A stretch of 64,000 bases of DNA from Pandoraea pulmonicola (GCF_000815105.2 NZ_CP010310.2:682001-746000), one strand, 5' to 3'. Numbered from the stretch's first letter, positions 53,901 to 62,839 are shown. The notes: generated by a model not told the origin, from the letters alone. Made by a program: numbers and translations.

Positions 53901-56900
53901 GCGCGTCGACCACGAAGACGCGCGAAGTGGGCAAGAACCCCACGCAGTATTACAACAGCATCGTCGACAACGGCGCGACGTATCGCATCACGTTCTGGCC
54001 GGACTGGGATCCGAATACGATGATCCGCCCGGATCAGGCCATCTCTCGCGGCGATCTGGGCATCGATCAGCGCGACTACAACGAGATCGCGCGGCATATC
54101 ACGACCACCCGCACACGCGACGAACTCGTCAGTGCGTCCCCGGAAGCCAAGTTGCAGGCGCAGGGGTCGATCCGGATCAATGCCGATGGGGGCGCCATCA
54201 ACAACCAGTCGTCGACGATGACGGCCGGCCGCGATCTCATCCGGCGCGCGCAGGGCGGCACGATCAACGACACGGGCATCGTCTTGCAGGAGAAGGTCGC
54301 ACAGACGCAGACGTCGACCTTCTACTGGCACCAGAAGTCGGGTGGTGACAGTGAGCAACTGGACGTGGCGTACCCGGTCACGCCGCTGCCGCCGGTGACG
54401 GTGGCCTCGCTGCCGGCCATTGCGCTGGGTGGGCAGTCGGTGCAGTCGTTCGGGCATGACATTACCGTGGCGAGCGTTGACCGATTCGGCAATACCGTGA
54501 ACGGCGCGGGGCTCACCCAGACGCTCGGCTCGTCGGCGCAAGCCATTCCCGGCTTCACGCTGCCGCGCAACGGCCTGTTCCAGATCCACGCGGCGCCGGG
54601 CCAAACTTACCTGGTCGCGACGGACCCTCGTTTTACCGACTATGGGAAGTTCATTTCCAGCGATCACATGCTCGGCGAACTGGGGCTCGATCCGCAGAAG
54701 ACGCAAAAGCGCCTGGGCGACGGCTTCTACGAGACGCAACTGGTGCGAGACCAGATCACGGGCCTGACCGGCAAGACGCTGCTGGCGGGCTATACCGATT
54801 ACCTCGACGAGTATACGGCGCTGCTCAATAACGGGGTGGCGTACGGCAAGCAGTTCGGGCTGACGGTGGGCGTGGGCCTGTCGGATGCGCAGATGAAGCA
54901 GTTGACCACCGACATGGTGTGGCTGGTCTCGCAGGACGTGACGCTGCCGGACGGCTCGGTGCAGTCCGTGCTGGTGCCCAAGGTGTATCTGGCGCAAGCC
55001 AATCGGGTCGACCTGACGAATACCGGCGCGTTGGTGGGCGGCGGTAGCGTGAAGCTTGCCGCCACGGGGGAGGTCAAGAATAGCGGCCGGATCGTGAGCG
55101 ACACGGCGACGACCATTCTTGGCGACGCCATCGTGAACCTTGGTGGTGTCGACAGCGGCGGTACGACGGCGCTCGCCGCCTCGGGCGACATTCGCAACAC
55201 GGGCGGGCGCATCGGTGGCAAGGACGTCGTGGTGCGGGCCGGCCGCGACCTGATCAACGAATCGAGCACGCTGACGCAGACGGCGGGGGCTGACAATAGT
55301 GGCAGCGGCGGCAGTTTCAAGTCGTCGGCGTCGGCCACCGGTATCGGGTCGGTGGGCGTCATTTCGGGCACGAACAGCGTGGCGGCCGTGGCCGGGCGTG
55401 ACGTCACGCTCAACGCGGGCGCCATCGCCAGCGACGGGGCCGTGGTGGTGGCGGCCGGTCGCGACCTCAAGGCCAATACGGTGACGGTGGGGCAGTCGCA
55501 GACGGTTGGCACGACCGACGGCCAGAATGGCGGCAGCGATGTCGTCACGCAGCACGTGGGCAGTGCGATCTCCGCTGGCGGCAATCTGACGACCGTCTCC
55601 GGGCGCGATACCACGTTGACCGGTGCGACCATGGCGGCCGGCGGCAATGCGACGGTGCTGGCGGGCAACGACGTGACCGTCACCGCCGCCAAGGACTCGC
55701 ATACGCACGACGAGCGCTCGTTCGGCGGCTCGCTGCAGTCTACGAAGTCGTCGCTGGACGAGGCGGTGCGGGGCTCGTCCGTGAGTGCGGGCGGCAATGT
55801 CCTGGTGGGCGCGGGGCAGACGGGCGCCGTCAATGGTGTGCTGAATACCTATCAGGTCAGTCCGGTCAATCCTGCGACGACCTCCTCCGGCACGGGCAAT
55901 CTGTCGGTGCTGGGCTCATCGGTGTCGTCGCAAGGCACCGGCACGGTGGCGTTGGCCGCGACCGGCGATGTCAAGACCGGTACGGTCAGCGAGATCCACG
56001 ACAGCCAGAAGTGGCAGCACGACAGCAGTTCCGGCTTCCTGTCGAAGACGGAGGAGACGTCGGCCTCGAGCGCGCACCAGACGATCGCCGTGGGCTCCAC
56101 CGTTTCCGGCAATGCGGTGGGGGTGGCGGCGGGACGGGATCTCACCGTCAGCGGCTCGACCATCGCCGGCACGCAGGATGTGGCGTTGCAGGCCGGGCGC
56201 GACCTGCGCATCGAATCGGCGCAGAACGAGAGCGAGACCCATTCCTTTTACGAGAAGAAGCGCTCGGGCCTGGGGTCATCGGGGGGCGTGGGCATCTCGT
56301 ATGGCAAGAACGAGCAGCGCGACTGGACGAACGATAACGGCGTGACGCAGACGGGCAGCCTGGTGGGCAGCCTGAACGGTAACGTCAGCATGGTGGCGGG
56401 CAACGACCTGTCGGTGCGTGGCAGTGACATCGTGGCCAAAGGAGATGTGACCGGTATCGGGCAGAACGTTTCGATCGAATCGGCGCAGGAGCGCAGCCAT
56501 CACGACGAGGCGCACGAGTTCAAGAGCTCGGGCTTTACGTTGGCGGTGAAGTCGCCGGTGATCGACGCGGTGCAGAACGTGACGAACCAGGCCAAGTCGG
56601 CGGCCGACTCGGGCGGCGATGCGCGGGTGTCGGCGCTGCGCGGTTACGCGGCGGCCAGCGGGGCGTATGGGGCTTATAACGAAGCCAATAAGGCGCTCGA
56701 TGCGCTCAAGAGCACCGATCCGAAGGTGAAACCGGAGGCGAAGGTCGAGTTGAGTTGGGGCTCGTCGAGCAGCAAGTCGACGTCGTCGTTCGATGGCACG
56801 AACAACGTGGCGAGCAACATCAAGGCGGGTGGCACGGCGGCGTTCATGGCAACGGGCGATGCGGCCTCCGGCAAGGGCAACGTGAACGTCGTGGGGTCGA

Positions 56901-59173
56901 ACGTCGACGCGAAGGACGTGCTGCTGCAAGCGACGAATCAGGTGAACCTGCGCCACAGCACGGACACGGAATCGAGCCGTAGCGAAAACGAGTCGAAGAG
57001 CGGGAGTTTCGGGGTGTCGTTCGGCACGGGCGGGTTGGGCGTGTCGGCGTCGATGTCGCGGGCGAATGGCGATGCAAACTCGGATTCGGCCTTCCAGAAC
57101 AATACGCACATCAACGCGGGCAATACGGCGGTGATCGTGAGCGGGGGTGACACGAACATCGTTGGGGCGAATGTGAACGCGGACAAGGTCATCGCCCGTG
57201 TGGGCGGGGATCTGAAGGTGGCGAGCGTACAGGACACGAGCGAGAGCGCCGCGCATCAGCAGAGTGTGGGCGGTGGCTTGAACTTGAGCATGGGCGGTGC
57301 GTCGGGGAGCTTCAGCACCTCGCATGGCAATGCGAGCGGCAGCTACGCGGGGGTGGCGGAGCAGTCGGGGATTCAGGCGGGATCGGGCGGGTTCGATGTG
57401 AACGTGGCGGGCAATACGGATCTGAAGGGGGCGTATATCGCGAGCACGGCGGAGCCGTCGAAGAACCAGTTGACGACGGGCACGCTGACGTACTCGGATA
57501 TTCAAAACCACTCGGACTACAAGGCCAATAGCTTTGGGGTGGGCGGTGGCTTCTCGGTGGGCAACGGCGGTGCGAATGAGCGCACGACGGGACCGTCGTC
57601 GGGGAAGAACACCGGTGGCCCGTCACCGATGCTGCCGCAGTCGGAAAGCGGCAGTGAGCGGGGAACGACGCGCAGCGGCGTGAGTGACGGGACGATCACG
57701 CTGACGAACGGTACAAACCAGACGCAGGATCTCGCGAGCCTGAATCGGGAGACGTCTAACCTGAACCAGACGGTGAGCCAGACGCCCGATCTGCAGAAGA
57801 CGCTCGACGGGCAGTCGCGGTTGATGGGCGCGGCCACGGCGGCGGGTGAAGCGGTAGCGCGGGATATTGGGACGTATGCCGATAAGAAGGCGGCGGAAGC
57901 GAAGGATCTGGCGAAGAATACTAACGATCCGGCGCTGAAGGCGAAGTACGAACAGGAAGCGAAAGACTGGTCCGAGGGAGGCGATTATCGCGCGCTGATG
58001 CACACGGCGGGTGGTGCGATTGTGGCGGGCTTGGGTGGTGGTAATGCGCTGGGTGGGGCGTTGGGTGCTGGAGCGACATCGAAGCTGGGTGGCGTACTGA
58101 ACCAGCTCAGCGAAGACATTCGAGATTCGCACCCGACGGGCAATGCTGACATGGATCAGGCGTTAGCTCAGATCGTGACGACGAGCGTGGGGACGGCGGT
58201 GGGCGCTGCTGCAGGAGGCTCGTCCGGGGCCTTCACAGGTTACAACGTGGATCGCTTTAACCGGCAGTTGCATCCGACGGAGGAGAAAGCGATTCACGAT
58301 GCCGCTGGCGGCGACAAGAAAAAAGAGGAGCGGCTGACGCAGGCAGCTTGTTACCGTGTGCAATGCTGGGCGCAATATTCGCCGAACAGCGACGAGTACT
58401 TGCAGCACTACGTAAGTGCGCAAGACGCCCGCGGTTTGACGGCGGAACTGGCTTGGGTGGATAGTCAGACGAAGCCGGGGATGTTCGACTACACATGGAC
58501 ACAGCAGGCGGGGGACTTCTTTGCGAGCCAGGCGGATCAGGCCAAACGTGCGGCGCAAGGCTTGTGGGATGACGCGAAGAATCTTCCGCGAGACATGGTG
58601 AATACGCGCCTGAAGCCGCCGGGCGATGTGCAGCAGGGCGACCCAAACCCACAGATCGATCCCAACGGAGGTGGGCCAAAGACGCCGAGCGGACCCGCCG
58701 GAGCTACGATCGTACCTGGCTATACAGTATGTGGGCCGGGAATAGTTTGTCCGACAGTCAATGTGGTACCGGGGCAAAGCTTGCCTGGTAATGTTGTTGC
58801 GTCGAGCGGTAGCAGTGACAGCGACGGAAATCAGGCGAATAACGGTGCGTCGTCAGGTGGGCAGCAAGGACCGGATGCTCCTACGGTCGATATGGGGAAG
58901 CAAGGGAAACACCAACCGGATCACAATAATTTCCTTCCCGGGCGCAGTGAGCTGACGTACCCCGACCCCCAACAACTTGTCGATCAATACGCTGGCAGAG
59001 GGCAGCCTGCAAATAACGTTTCAGTTGGTCAACCTGGCTATAGAGAGCGGGTGAATTTTGGGACACCGATCGGCAACTATGTCGATCCTGTAACCGGCGA
59101 GAAAATGTCAACTACGAAGGGCATCATCCACTATGGGAAAGATGGTGTTCATATCGTGCCTTCGAGGCCCTAA
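50948..59173 (+). CDS. CdiA/FhaB-like filamentous haemagglutinin exoprotein with a type-50 polymorphic toxin tip
   Basis: This is a 2741-residue TpsA protein. A signal peptide ends at about Ala50 (VLAQVIAPLSVMPVYA), and the TPS secretion domain (about 51-310) has the NPNL motif at 118-121 and ANSAGI. A long beta-helix of haemagglutinin repeats, with recurring GGNxTxxAGRD/GKDVxxxAGRD units, runs to about residue 2200. A helical pre-toxin region near 2290-2560 contains NRQLHPTE (Asn2438). The C-terminal toxin (about 2650-2741, GKQGKHQPDHNNFLPGRS ... TTKGIIHYGKDGVHIVPSRP) matches polymorphic toxin type 50. Base use turns AT-rich from about 58.68 kb, as expected for an exchangeable tip. The next gene starts 1 base inside its stop (TAATG) and is the likely immunity protein. 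Confidence 0.92.
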   Translation: MKTKETNEKRRARCALKGGGRADAGFLRTMVRALVLAQVIAPLSVMPVYAQVVAAPGSHAPTVVQTANGIAQVNITAPTAAGVSKNVYSQFDVPRQGVILNNSPTVVNTQQAGYVTGNPNLARDQAARVILNQVNSNSPSQLRGYLEVAGKAAQVVVANSAGIMVDGGGFINTTRAVLTTGTPLLGADGSLAGYQVNGGRLSIQGEGLNAANVDQVDLIARAVQVNAALHAKKLNVVTGTNRVDHESLALEKLAGDAATPDVAIDVGQLGGMYAQRIFLIGTENGVGVSNKGVIAAQAGDLTLTTEGKLVSSGTTETSGNLAVSARGGIENRGSVYAGGSADLRTDAALENHGMLSAAGDLAARAASVASDGTLGAGIDANGQATLAGNLSVTADGKVSATGSNVARGDMTMTGGAVDLSGSRTDASGSLSLTSTAADVDLQKAIATASNALKVQSAQHVLNAGGSLGADTITLAARGNIDNRDAQSVATTRLDVSGTGIDNQGGLLQSGAALTVKGATLDNTAGRVVSLAGDDASVDMAGELRNAGGTTAHGKTGGVIGANGDLRVHADSLVNASQIVAGKALDVAATQLNNTGGEVIGGGDVTLGVDGTLDNTGGRLFGGASLATTKGSTRVVNANGTIESAGDVALQVASLDNAAGAIRSNQDVGVGGAMSGAGEMTAGRNLTVAAVGDYQNSATNRLRADGVLKLSSTGRLTNEGALDAPGTLDIQAGEIVNTASGSFNAATTHLSAGGSAGGLFSNAGSISGDTVRLQAGHFVNTNAVLGHDVQVNANDIENNGAAAVMGGAKRLALYAPNSVSNDDGALLYSTGDIEIARDGTRDGSGLLANQTATLNNRSANIIADGNLDIAARVVNNTRTSLVTRPGTPESSTKTYSLYTAGLPVGEETLSHTSLTFPEWKWGAGFAPVSSALLEHLAKPITVEVPKSQVTNLDATSKTFSLTKPLEESYQDVTTAGRGPCDDHGQCASTTKTREVGKNPTQYYNSIVDNGATYRITFWPDWDPNTMIRPDQAISRGDLGIDQRDYNEIARHITTTRTRDELVSASPEAKLQAQGSIRINADGGAINNQSSTMTAGRDLIRRAQGGTINDTGIVLQEKVAQTQTSTFYWHQKSGGDSEQLDVAYPVTPLPPVTVASLPAIALGGQSVQSFGHDITVASVDRFGNTVNGAGLTQTLGSSAQAIPGFTLPRNGLFQIHAAPGQTYLVATDPRFTDYGKFISSDHMLGELGLDPQKTQKRLGDGFYETQLVRDQITGLTGKTLLAGYTDYLDEYTALLNNGVAYGKQFGLTVGVGLSDAQMKQLTTDMVWLVSQDVTLPDGSVQSVLVPKVYLAQANRVDLTNTGALVGGGSVKLAATGEVKNSGRIVSDTATTILGDAIVNLGGVDSGGTTALAASGDIRNTGGRIGGKDVVVRAGRDLINESSTLTQTAGADNSGSGGSFKSSASATGIGSVGVISGTNSVAAVAGRDVTLNAGAIASDGAVVVAAGRDLKANTVTVGQSQTVGTTDGQNGGSDVVTQHVGSAISAGGNLTTVSGRDTTLTGATMAAGGNATVLAGNDVTVTAAKDSHTHDERSFGGSLQSTKSSLDEAVRGSSVSAGGNVLVGAGQTGAVNGVLNTYQVSPVNPATTSSGTGNLSVLGSSVSSQGTGTVALAATGDVKTGTVSEIHDSQKWQHDSSSGFLSKTEETSASSAHQTIAVGSTVSGNAVGVAAGRDLTVSGSTIAGTQDVALQAGRDLRIESAQNESETHSFYEKKRSGLGSSGGVGISYGKNEQRDWTNDNGVTQTGSLVGSLNGNVSMVAGNDLSVRGSDIVAKGDVTGIGQNVSIESAQERSHHDEAHEFKSSGFTLAVKSPVIDAVQNVTNQAKSAADSGGDARVSALRGYAAASGAYGAYNEANKALDALKSTDPKVKPEAKVELSWGSSSSKSTSSFDGTNNVASNIKAGGTAAFMATGDAASGKGNVNVVGSNVDAKDVLLQATNQVNLRHSTDTESSRSENESKSGSFGVSFGTGGLGVSASMSRANGDANSDSAFQNNTHINAGNTAVIVSGGDTNIVGANVNADKVIARVGGDLKVASVQDTSESAAHQQSVGGGLNLSMGGASGSFSTSHGNASGSYAGVAEQSGIQAGSGGFDVNVAGNTDLKGAYIASTAEPSKNQLTTGTLTYSDIQNHSDYKANSFGVGGGFSVGNGGANERTTGPSSGKNTGGPSPMLPQSESGSERGTTRSGVSDGTITLTNGTNQTQDLASLNRETSNLNQTVSQTPDLQKTLDGQSRLMGAATAAGEAVARDIGTYADKKAAEAKDLAKNTNDPALKAKYEQEAKDWSEGGDYRALMHTAGGAIVAGLGGGNALGGALGAGATSKLGGVLNQLSEDIRDSHPTGNADMDQALAQIVTTSVGTAVGAAAGGSSGAFTGYNVDRFNRQLHPTEEKAIHDAAGGDKKKEERLTQAACYRVQCWAQYSPNSDEYLQHYVSAQDARGLTAELAWVDSQTKPGMFDYTWTQQAGDFFASQADQAKRAAQGLWDDAKNLPRDMVNTRLKPPGDVQQGDPNPQIDPNGGGPKTPSGPAGATIVPGYTVCGPGIVCPTVNVVPGQSLPGNVVASSGSSDSDGNQANNGASSGGQQGPDAPTVDMGKQGKHQPDHNNFLPGRSELTYPDPQQLVDQYAGRGQPANNVSVGQPGYRERVNFGTPIGNYVDPVTGEKMSTTKGIIHYGKDGVHIVPSRP

Positions 59174-59472
59174 TGATGGATAGTACATTGCGTATTCGTT
59201 TGCTCCTTGCCATGCAAACGGCCCTGCTTGGAAGGATTATCCCCAACATCCGGGCAGTTAGCTGTGGAGTCGTTGGTGGAGACATAAAGATAAAGGTCAT
59301 CTTTGATGGCGCGGTTTCAGATTTGGGGCGAGAGATGATTGACGAGGTTGGCTCAGAGGTAGCGTCGCACTTTGAAGATGCAAACGTCGACGTGGAATGC
59401 GTGAGGATGGATGTCCCGCAAAAAATTCGGGACAAAGCACTTGATTGGTATGTTTATCTGCGGAAGGAGTAG
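59173..59472 (+). CDS. Probable immunity protein to the adjacent type-50 toxin
   Basis: This is a 99-residue acidic, cytoplasmic alpha/beta protein (STLRIRLLLAMQTALLGRII, then VKIKVIFDG-like strand DIKIKVIFDGAVSDL). Its ATG overlaps the toxin stop as TAATG, the standard layout of a toxin/immunity pair. I recognise the sequence style (LRAV..., DGAVSDL..., Y-x-RKE ending) from proteins often found next to polymorphic toxins, but not a named family. Its job is inferred: to bind and neutralise the toxin tip of self and siblings. Confidence 0.72.
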   Translation: MMDSTLRIRLLLAMQTALLGRIIPNIRAVSCGVVGGDIKIKVIFDGAVSDLGREMIDEVGSEVASHFEDANVDVECVRMDVPQKIRDKALDWYVYLRKE

Positions 59473-59523
59473 CTGCTTGGCTGCGATGGCTGACAAAATT
59501 GCAGGGCGACCCCTGGTCCCTAG

Positions 59524-59688
59524 TTTTGTGAACAGTTGGATTCAAGATGCCTTATCCGGCTACGAAACGGAACCGCTGACCAGCAGGCGACGGCGACCAA
59601 AATTCAAAAAGCTATAGACAATGGAACCCTTGTGAAGACTGTCACCGGGGTCAACTCGAATGGCGCTACCATAATCAAACTGAAATGA
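59524..59688 (+). pseudogene. C-terminal remnant of a displaced toxin tip
   Basis: An open frame without a start ends DQQATATKIQKAIDNG and then TLVKTVTGVNSNGATIIKLK before TGA at 59686-59688. The stop overlaps the ATG of the Imm49 gene (ATGA). The sequence looks like the tail of a secreted toxin rather than noise. A stop codon at 59521-59523 and no upstream domain show that it is cut off. This is the typical trace of an orphan CdiA tip left behind after a new tip was inserted. Confidence 0.6.
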
Positions 59689-60509
59689 GCCTGACTATAG
59701 ATTCTGATTTTATCGAAAAAAAGCGCCGAGGCCTTCAGTTCTCCTTGGACCATATGCCGCAGGTCATTGAGAAGATACGCTATCGAGTCAAGCCGATCAG
59801 CTTGGAAAACTGCTACAGCAGCCTCGCGAATGACCATTTGGTAATTGGTCTTTTTGAGTACTTTATTAACCAAAATTCGGAGCGTCTAAAGCAGAACCTG
59901 CACACGGCTTGTCAGCTTAAATTAGCTGACATAGCTATCGACAGTTATCAGAAATTTGAAGTTGGCTCCGAAATATTGTACGCACTTCTTTCTGATTCCC
60001 CTGGGATGGTGGAGGAGATGGCGAATTTGAAGCCTAGCCATTTTCTCTCGGCTAGAGATAACCCGTTGCATTCGCAGTTTCAGGTGCATATGTGGCAGTT
60101 GGCGATACAGGGCGACTACACGGCGCTGGAAGCGAAAGCTGGTCATCTTGCTAAGAATGGTCGTAAGGCAGATCACATGCTCGCTGCGCAAGGGAAGGAT
60201 TTCTTCTCATTGCTAATGAGGGCGGACAAAAGTGGCCTGGAGAGCTTAATTCGGCAACATGCCGACGTGTGCAGCCGAGATGCACTGACCGAGGACTATT
60301 TGTCCTACCTTGCGACGATCGAAGCCAAGCTCTGCTGGTACCGGGGTATTCCAGCCGAGATCGATCATCCGCTGGTGCCAATGGATTTGATGCCGATCCG
60401 TCCGCTAGCGCACTACGACGATGTATACGATTTCCTCTATCCCGACTGGGTGCCGCCAACGCAGGGGCTCATGTGGAAGCTATCGAGGCTGCTTGGCAAG
60501 CGGACCTAA
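59685..60509 (+). CDS. Imm49-family orphan immunity protein
   Basis: This 274-residue helical protein resembles the Imm49 family. The typical N-terminal segment is DHMPQVIEKIRYRVKPISL, the central part MWQLAIQGDYTALEAKAGHLAKNG, and the C-terminal signature EAKLCWYRGIPAEIDHPLVP followed by MDLMPIRPL and YDDVYDFLYPDW. Imm49 proteins protect against nuclease or similar toxins. It directly follows a truncated toxin tail but has no intact cognate here, so it is an orphan. AT-rich composition, unlike the core genes. Start at ATG 59685. Confidence 0.8.
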   Translation: MSLTIDSDFIEKKRRGLQFSLDHMPQVIEKIRYRVKPISLENCYSSLANDHLVIGLFEYFINQNSERLKQNLHTACQLKLADIAIDSYQKFEVGSEILYALLSDSPGMVEEMANLKPSHFLSARDNPLHSQFQVHMWQLAIQGDYTALEAKAGHLAKNGRKADHMLAAQGKDFFSLLMRADKSGLESLIRQHADVCSRDALTEDYLSYLATIEAKLCWYRGIPAEIDHPLVPMDLMPIRPLAHYDDVYDFLYPDWVPPTQGLMWKLSRLLGKRT

Positions 60510-60778
60510 ACGCGCATCGCTTTTGGCTAGGGAAAATAAGTTCCATTGGCGCTGTGATGTCCATTAATGCTGCGGTAGCAGTGGGTCGAAATTATTTGAA
60601 AGGCGATAATAGTTTAAACCTGCCTGGCACTATCGTGGGAATATTGGAAATTTATCCGATGGCTTGTTAATTCGGTAAAAAGAGCCCAGTAGTCGGCGCA
60701 TTTGTTGGCAGTTTCATTCAAGAGGCTGTGAGCTGGGCTGCCGAGGAAATCTCCCTGTCATCTCAATCGTGGAAATGA
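60510..60778 (+). pseudogene. Second degraded toxin-tip remnant
   Basis: A frame running out of the Imm49 gene in another phase reads ISSIGAVMSINAAVAVGRNY and LKGDNSLNLPGTIVGILEIYP. It is broken by TAA at 60668-60670, then continues in the same frame as KKSPVVGAFVGSFIQEAVSW to TGA at 60776-60778, overlapping the next ATG (60775). The strongly hydrophobic, helix-prone composition is like a membrane-acting toxin tail. The frame shows decay, not function. Confidence 0.45.
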
Positions 60779-61050
60779 AGAATTTTATAAACTTCATTCG
60801 AGATGAAAAAAGAAATTTATGCATATATGTCATTCGCATAATGATTGTTGCGCCAATTCTTGTGTTGGCTATTATGATTTTCTCGTTATGGTTTATGTTG
60901 AAATTAAAGGGGGGTGATTTGCCTGTTGATAAATTGATGGAGTTAATTCCGACAATGGTCGAGTTGGCGTGTGTTGGGGTGGCGGGAATTTTGATCCATA
61001 TGGTAATAAATCAATGGCAGAAATACATCGGCGATAAAGATGATTGTTAG
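60775..61050 (+). CDS. Two-helix membrane protein, possible immunity protein
   Basis: A 91-residue protein (from ATG 60775; a GTG at 60769 would add two residues) with two membrane segments, about residues 19-42 (VIRIMIVAPILVLAIMIFSLWF) and 60-80 (VELACVGVAGILIHMVI). It begins MKNFINFIRDEKRN. The start overlaps the stop of the preceding toxin remnant (ATGA). Polytopic small proteins next to hydrophobic toxin tails are commonly immunity proteins to pore-forming toxins, which is the inference here. No family name is known to me. Confidence 0.5.
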   Translation: MKNFINFIRDEKRNLCIYVIRIMIVAPILVLAIMIFSLWFMLKLKGGDLPVDKLMELIPTMVELACVGVAGILIHMVINQWQKYIGDKDDC

Positions 61051-61191
61051 AAAGGACTGTTTAATCGGTGGTTGTGCTCTGCCGAAAGGTCAATCGCAAG
61101 AAAACTGCTGGCAATGAGTGAGGGCAGGTTTGCGGGTGAGGCGATTAACTAGTTCAAAAAACAATTGAACTACATTAACGAGGATGTGAGA

Positions 61192-61572
61192 GTGGGACCA
61201 ATCGCAAAAATGGTTTTCTGTGTTGCCATCGCGGGCCCTCTATTCGGGTGTGCTGCAGTGCAATCGGACAGCTTGGGCGAATCGCTGAGCTGCGAGCAAC
61301 ATGCGACTGCTGCGAAGTACCTGAATACATGGGCGACGAGAAATTTCGAAGAAAGTTACGGCAAGAAGGGGGACGTGACCGGTGCTCAGATCCAGCTTCT
61401 CATTATCGAACAGAAAGCCCCATCGCCCTATGCTTCGGCATTCAACCGCTATCAGGCTAAGGCGGCCGAAAATCTCTTGCTTGCGAAAAAGAAGAACTGC
61501 GATACGTCGGGTTATCCGCTGCCCCCAGTCGATGAATTCAGAGCACAACTGGATGCACTGAAGAAGAATTGA
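61192..61572 (+). CDS. Small lipoprotein of unknown function
   Basis: From the GTG at 61192 (seven bases after GAGGA) the 126-residue product has a short signal MGPIAKMVFCVAIAGPLFGC with a lipobox LFGC (Cys20). The mature part is hydrophilic with two further cysteines (Cys34 and the CDTSG site). It would sit in a membrane facing the periplasm. I do not recognise the family. It lies in the AT-rich immunity-graveyard region. Confidence 0.6.
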   Translation: MGPIAKMVFCVAIAGPLFGCAAVQSDSLGESLSCEQHATAAKYLNTWATRNFEESYGKKGDVTGAQIQLLIIEQKAPSPYASAFNRYQAKAAENLLLAKKKNCDTSGYPLPPVDEFRAQLDALKKN

Positions 61573-61625
61573 TCTGCCGGCACGGAAGAACTGTGCTCCC
61601 ATTCAATACGAACCAACTCTGACTC

Positions 61626-62060
61626 ATGACCATGCAATCCTTGCGCTTTCTGCGCACTATCACGGCCGCAACCCTGAGTACGCTTGCCATCACCGCATAC
61701 GCCGTCGAACCTAAATGTGCTTCTCAATCACTTGACGGACACACGAGCGAACTCTGCGTGACCAGAGTGCCTTTTCAGCACGACTACTACACGCTAAAGG
61801 TAGATCGCGCGCTGATTTTCACTTTGCCAGATGACTACATTGAGGACGTAACACTAGTACACAGAATTCCGAAGGATGCGGCAATTGAATTTCCTCTTTC
61901 AATGCAGGGAACACCAACCGTGAAAATTGCCGGTGGATGTTTGCCAATCAGCGCCGAACAGCCAGACAACGGGGGGACGGTTGGAGTTGAGACGGGCCGC
62001 CGCTGTTCATTCAAGTGGGGGCGGAAAGATGTTCTGAAGGACCTGGTTATCAGCTTCTGA
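61626..62060 (+). CDS. Secreted/periplasmic protein of unknown function
   Basis: This is a 144-residue protein with a signal peptide (LRFLRTITAATLSTLAITAYA, cleavage before VEPKC). The mature part contains four cysteines, likely two disulfides (KCASQ, ELCVTR, GGCLPI, RRCSFKW), and a beta-rich composition. It is about 50 bases after the lipoprotein gene. Small periplasmic proteins like this beside toxin loci can be immunity proteins for periplasmic effectors, but nothing in the sequence proves that. Confidence 0.6.
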   Translation: MTMQSLRFLRTITAATLSTLAITAYAVEPKCASQSLDGHTSELCVTRVPFQHDYYTLKVDRALIFTLPDDYIEDVTLVHRIPKDAAIEFPLSMQGTPTVKIAGGCLPISAEQPDNGGTVGVETGRRCSFKWGRKDVLKDLVISF

Positions 62061-62132
62061 TAGCTTGCGGAAGCAATAACTTCATCGGCTCTCGTTGTGG
62101 CACCACCAACAGAAAATAGGTTGACCTGAAAA

Positions 62133-62552
62133 ATGCGCATCTCGATCTTTCACCTTCTCGCTATATGCACTGGCCTCGCGGTTCAAGCAACGGCCTTCGC
62201 GTACGACTGTAATGATTCGGCTGCCTATCAGAGCGGACAACGCGAACTTGCACTTGTTCGGTCGGCCGTCACCGCGCAAATGGGCTGGGCGGTGGAGTTC
62301 GTGCAGAAGGAGAAGGGTGTTAGTTTCGATGCCGCATTGCGAGAGGTGATGCAAGCTGGCGGGCTTGACCAAACGCGCCTCTACGACGATCAACTCGATG
62401 AGCTTGGAGCCAAGATAAAGAATGCGAAACACGACTCACCGCAGGCGTGCGAAGCACTACTCCTACTGCAGCGCCAATATGCCTACATAGGCCAACAGAA
62501 AATGGATTTCGTTGCGAAGCTCGTCACGGGTGAAGACGCTGCGACTCGCTGA
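62133..62552 (+). CDS. Secreted/periplasmic helical protein of unknown function
   Basis: This is a 139-residue protein with a signal peptide (IFHLLAICTGLAVQATAFA, cleavage near AFA before YDCND). The mature part is helical, with AVEFVQKEKGVSFDAALREV and LDELGAKIKNAKHDSPQACE, and two cysteines that could form a disulfide. It follows the preceding secreted gene by 72 bases and may be co-transcribed. I do not recognise a family. Confidence 0.58.
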   Translation: MRISIFHLLAICTGLAVQATAFAYDCNDSAAYQSGQRELALVRSAVTAQMGWAVEFVQKEKGVSFDAALREVMQAGGLDQTRLYDDQLDELGAKIKNAKHDSPQACEALLLLQRQYAYIGQQKMDFVAKLVTGEDAATR

Positions 62553-62839
62553 TCGCTCAATCGACAGTTGCTCCCGGATGAGAAGGCCCGATTAATGCGA
62601 CGGCGAACGGGCGACGCGACCCCGAAAGGCGCCTAATCGCTGCTGCGTGCCACAGAGTGGAGTCCTGAGCCAGCGCTGCGATTGTCGATGATAGCTCGCG
62701 GGGAAGTCGTTTCAGCCGACGGGCAGGCCTGGGCGCCCAATTGTGCGGATAGCACGGGTGAGTGCGATGCACCAGTCCCATTTACTGGGCCATTGAAACT
62801 CAAGTTTTTGAGCAACTACTCTTTTGGGGGAGTTTGGAA

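Noticed and set aside
52532..55708. A 1058-codon minus-strand frame opposite the haemagglutinin repeats
   Set aside because: It mirrors the repetitive exoprotein sequence; composition is that of antisense high-GC DNA.
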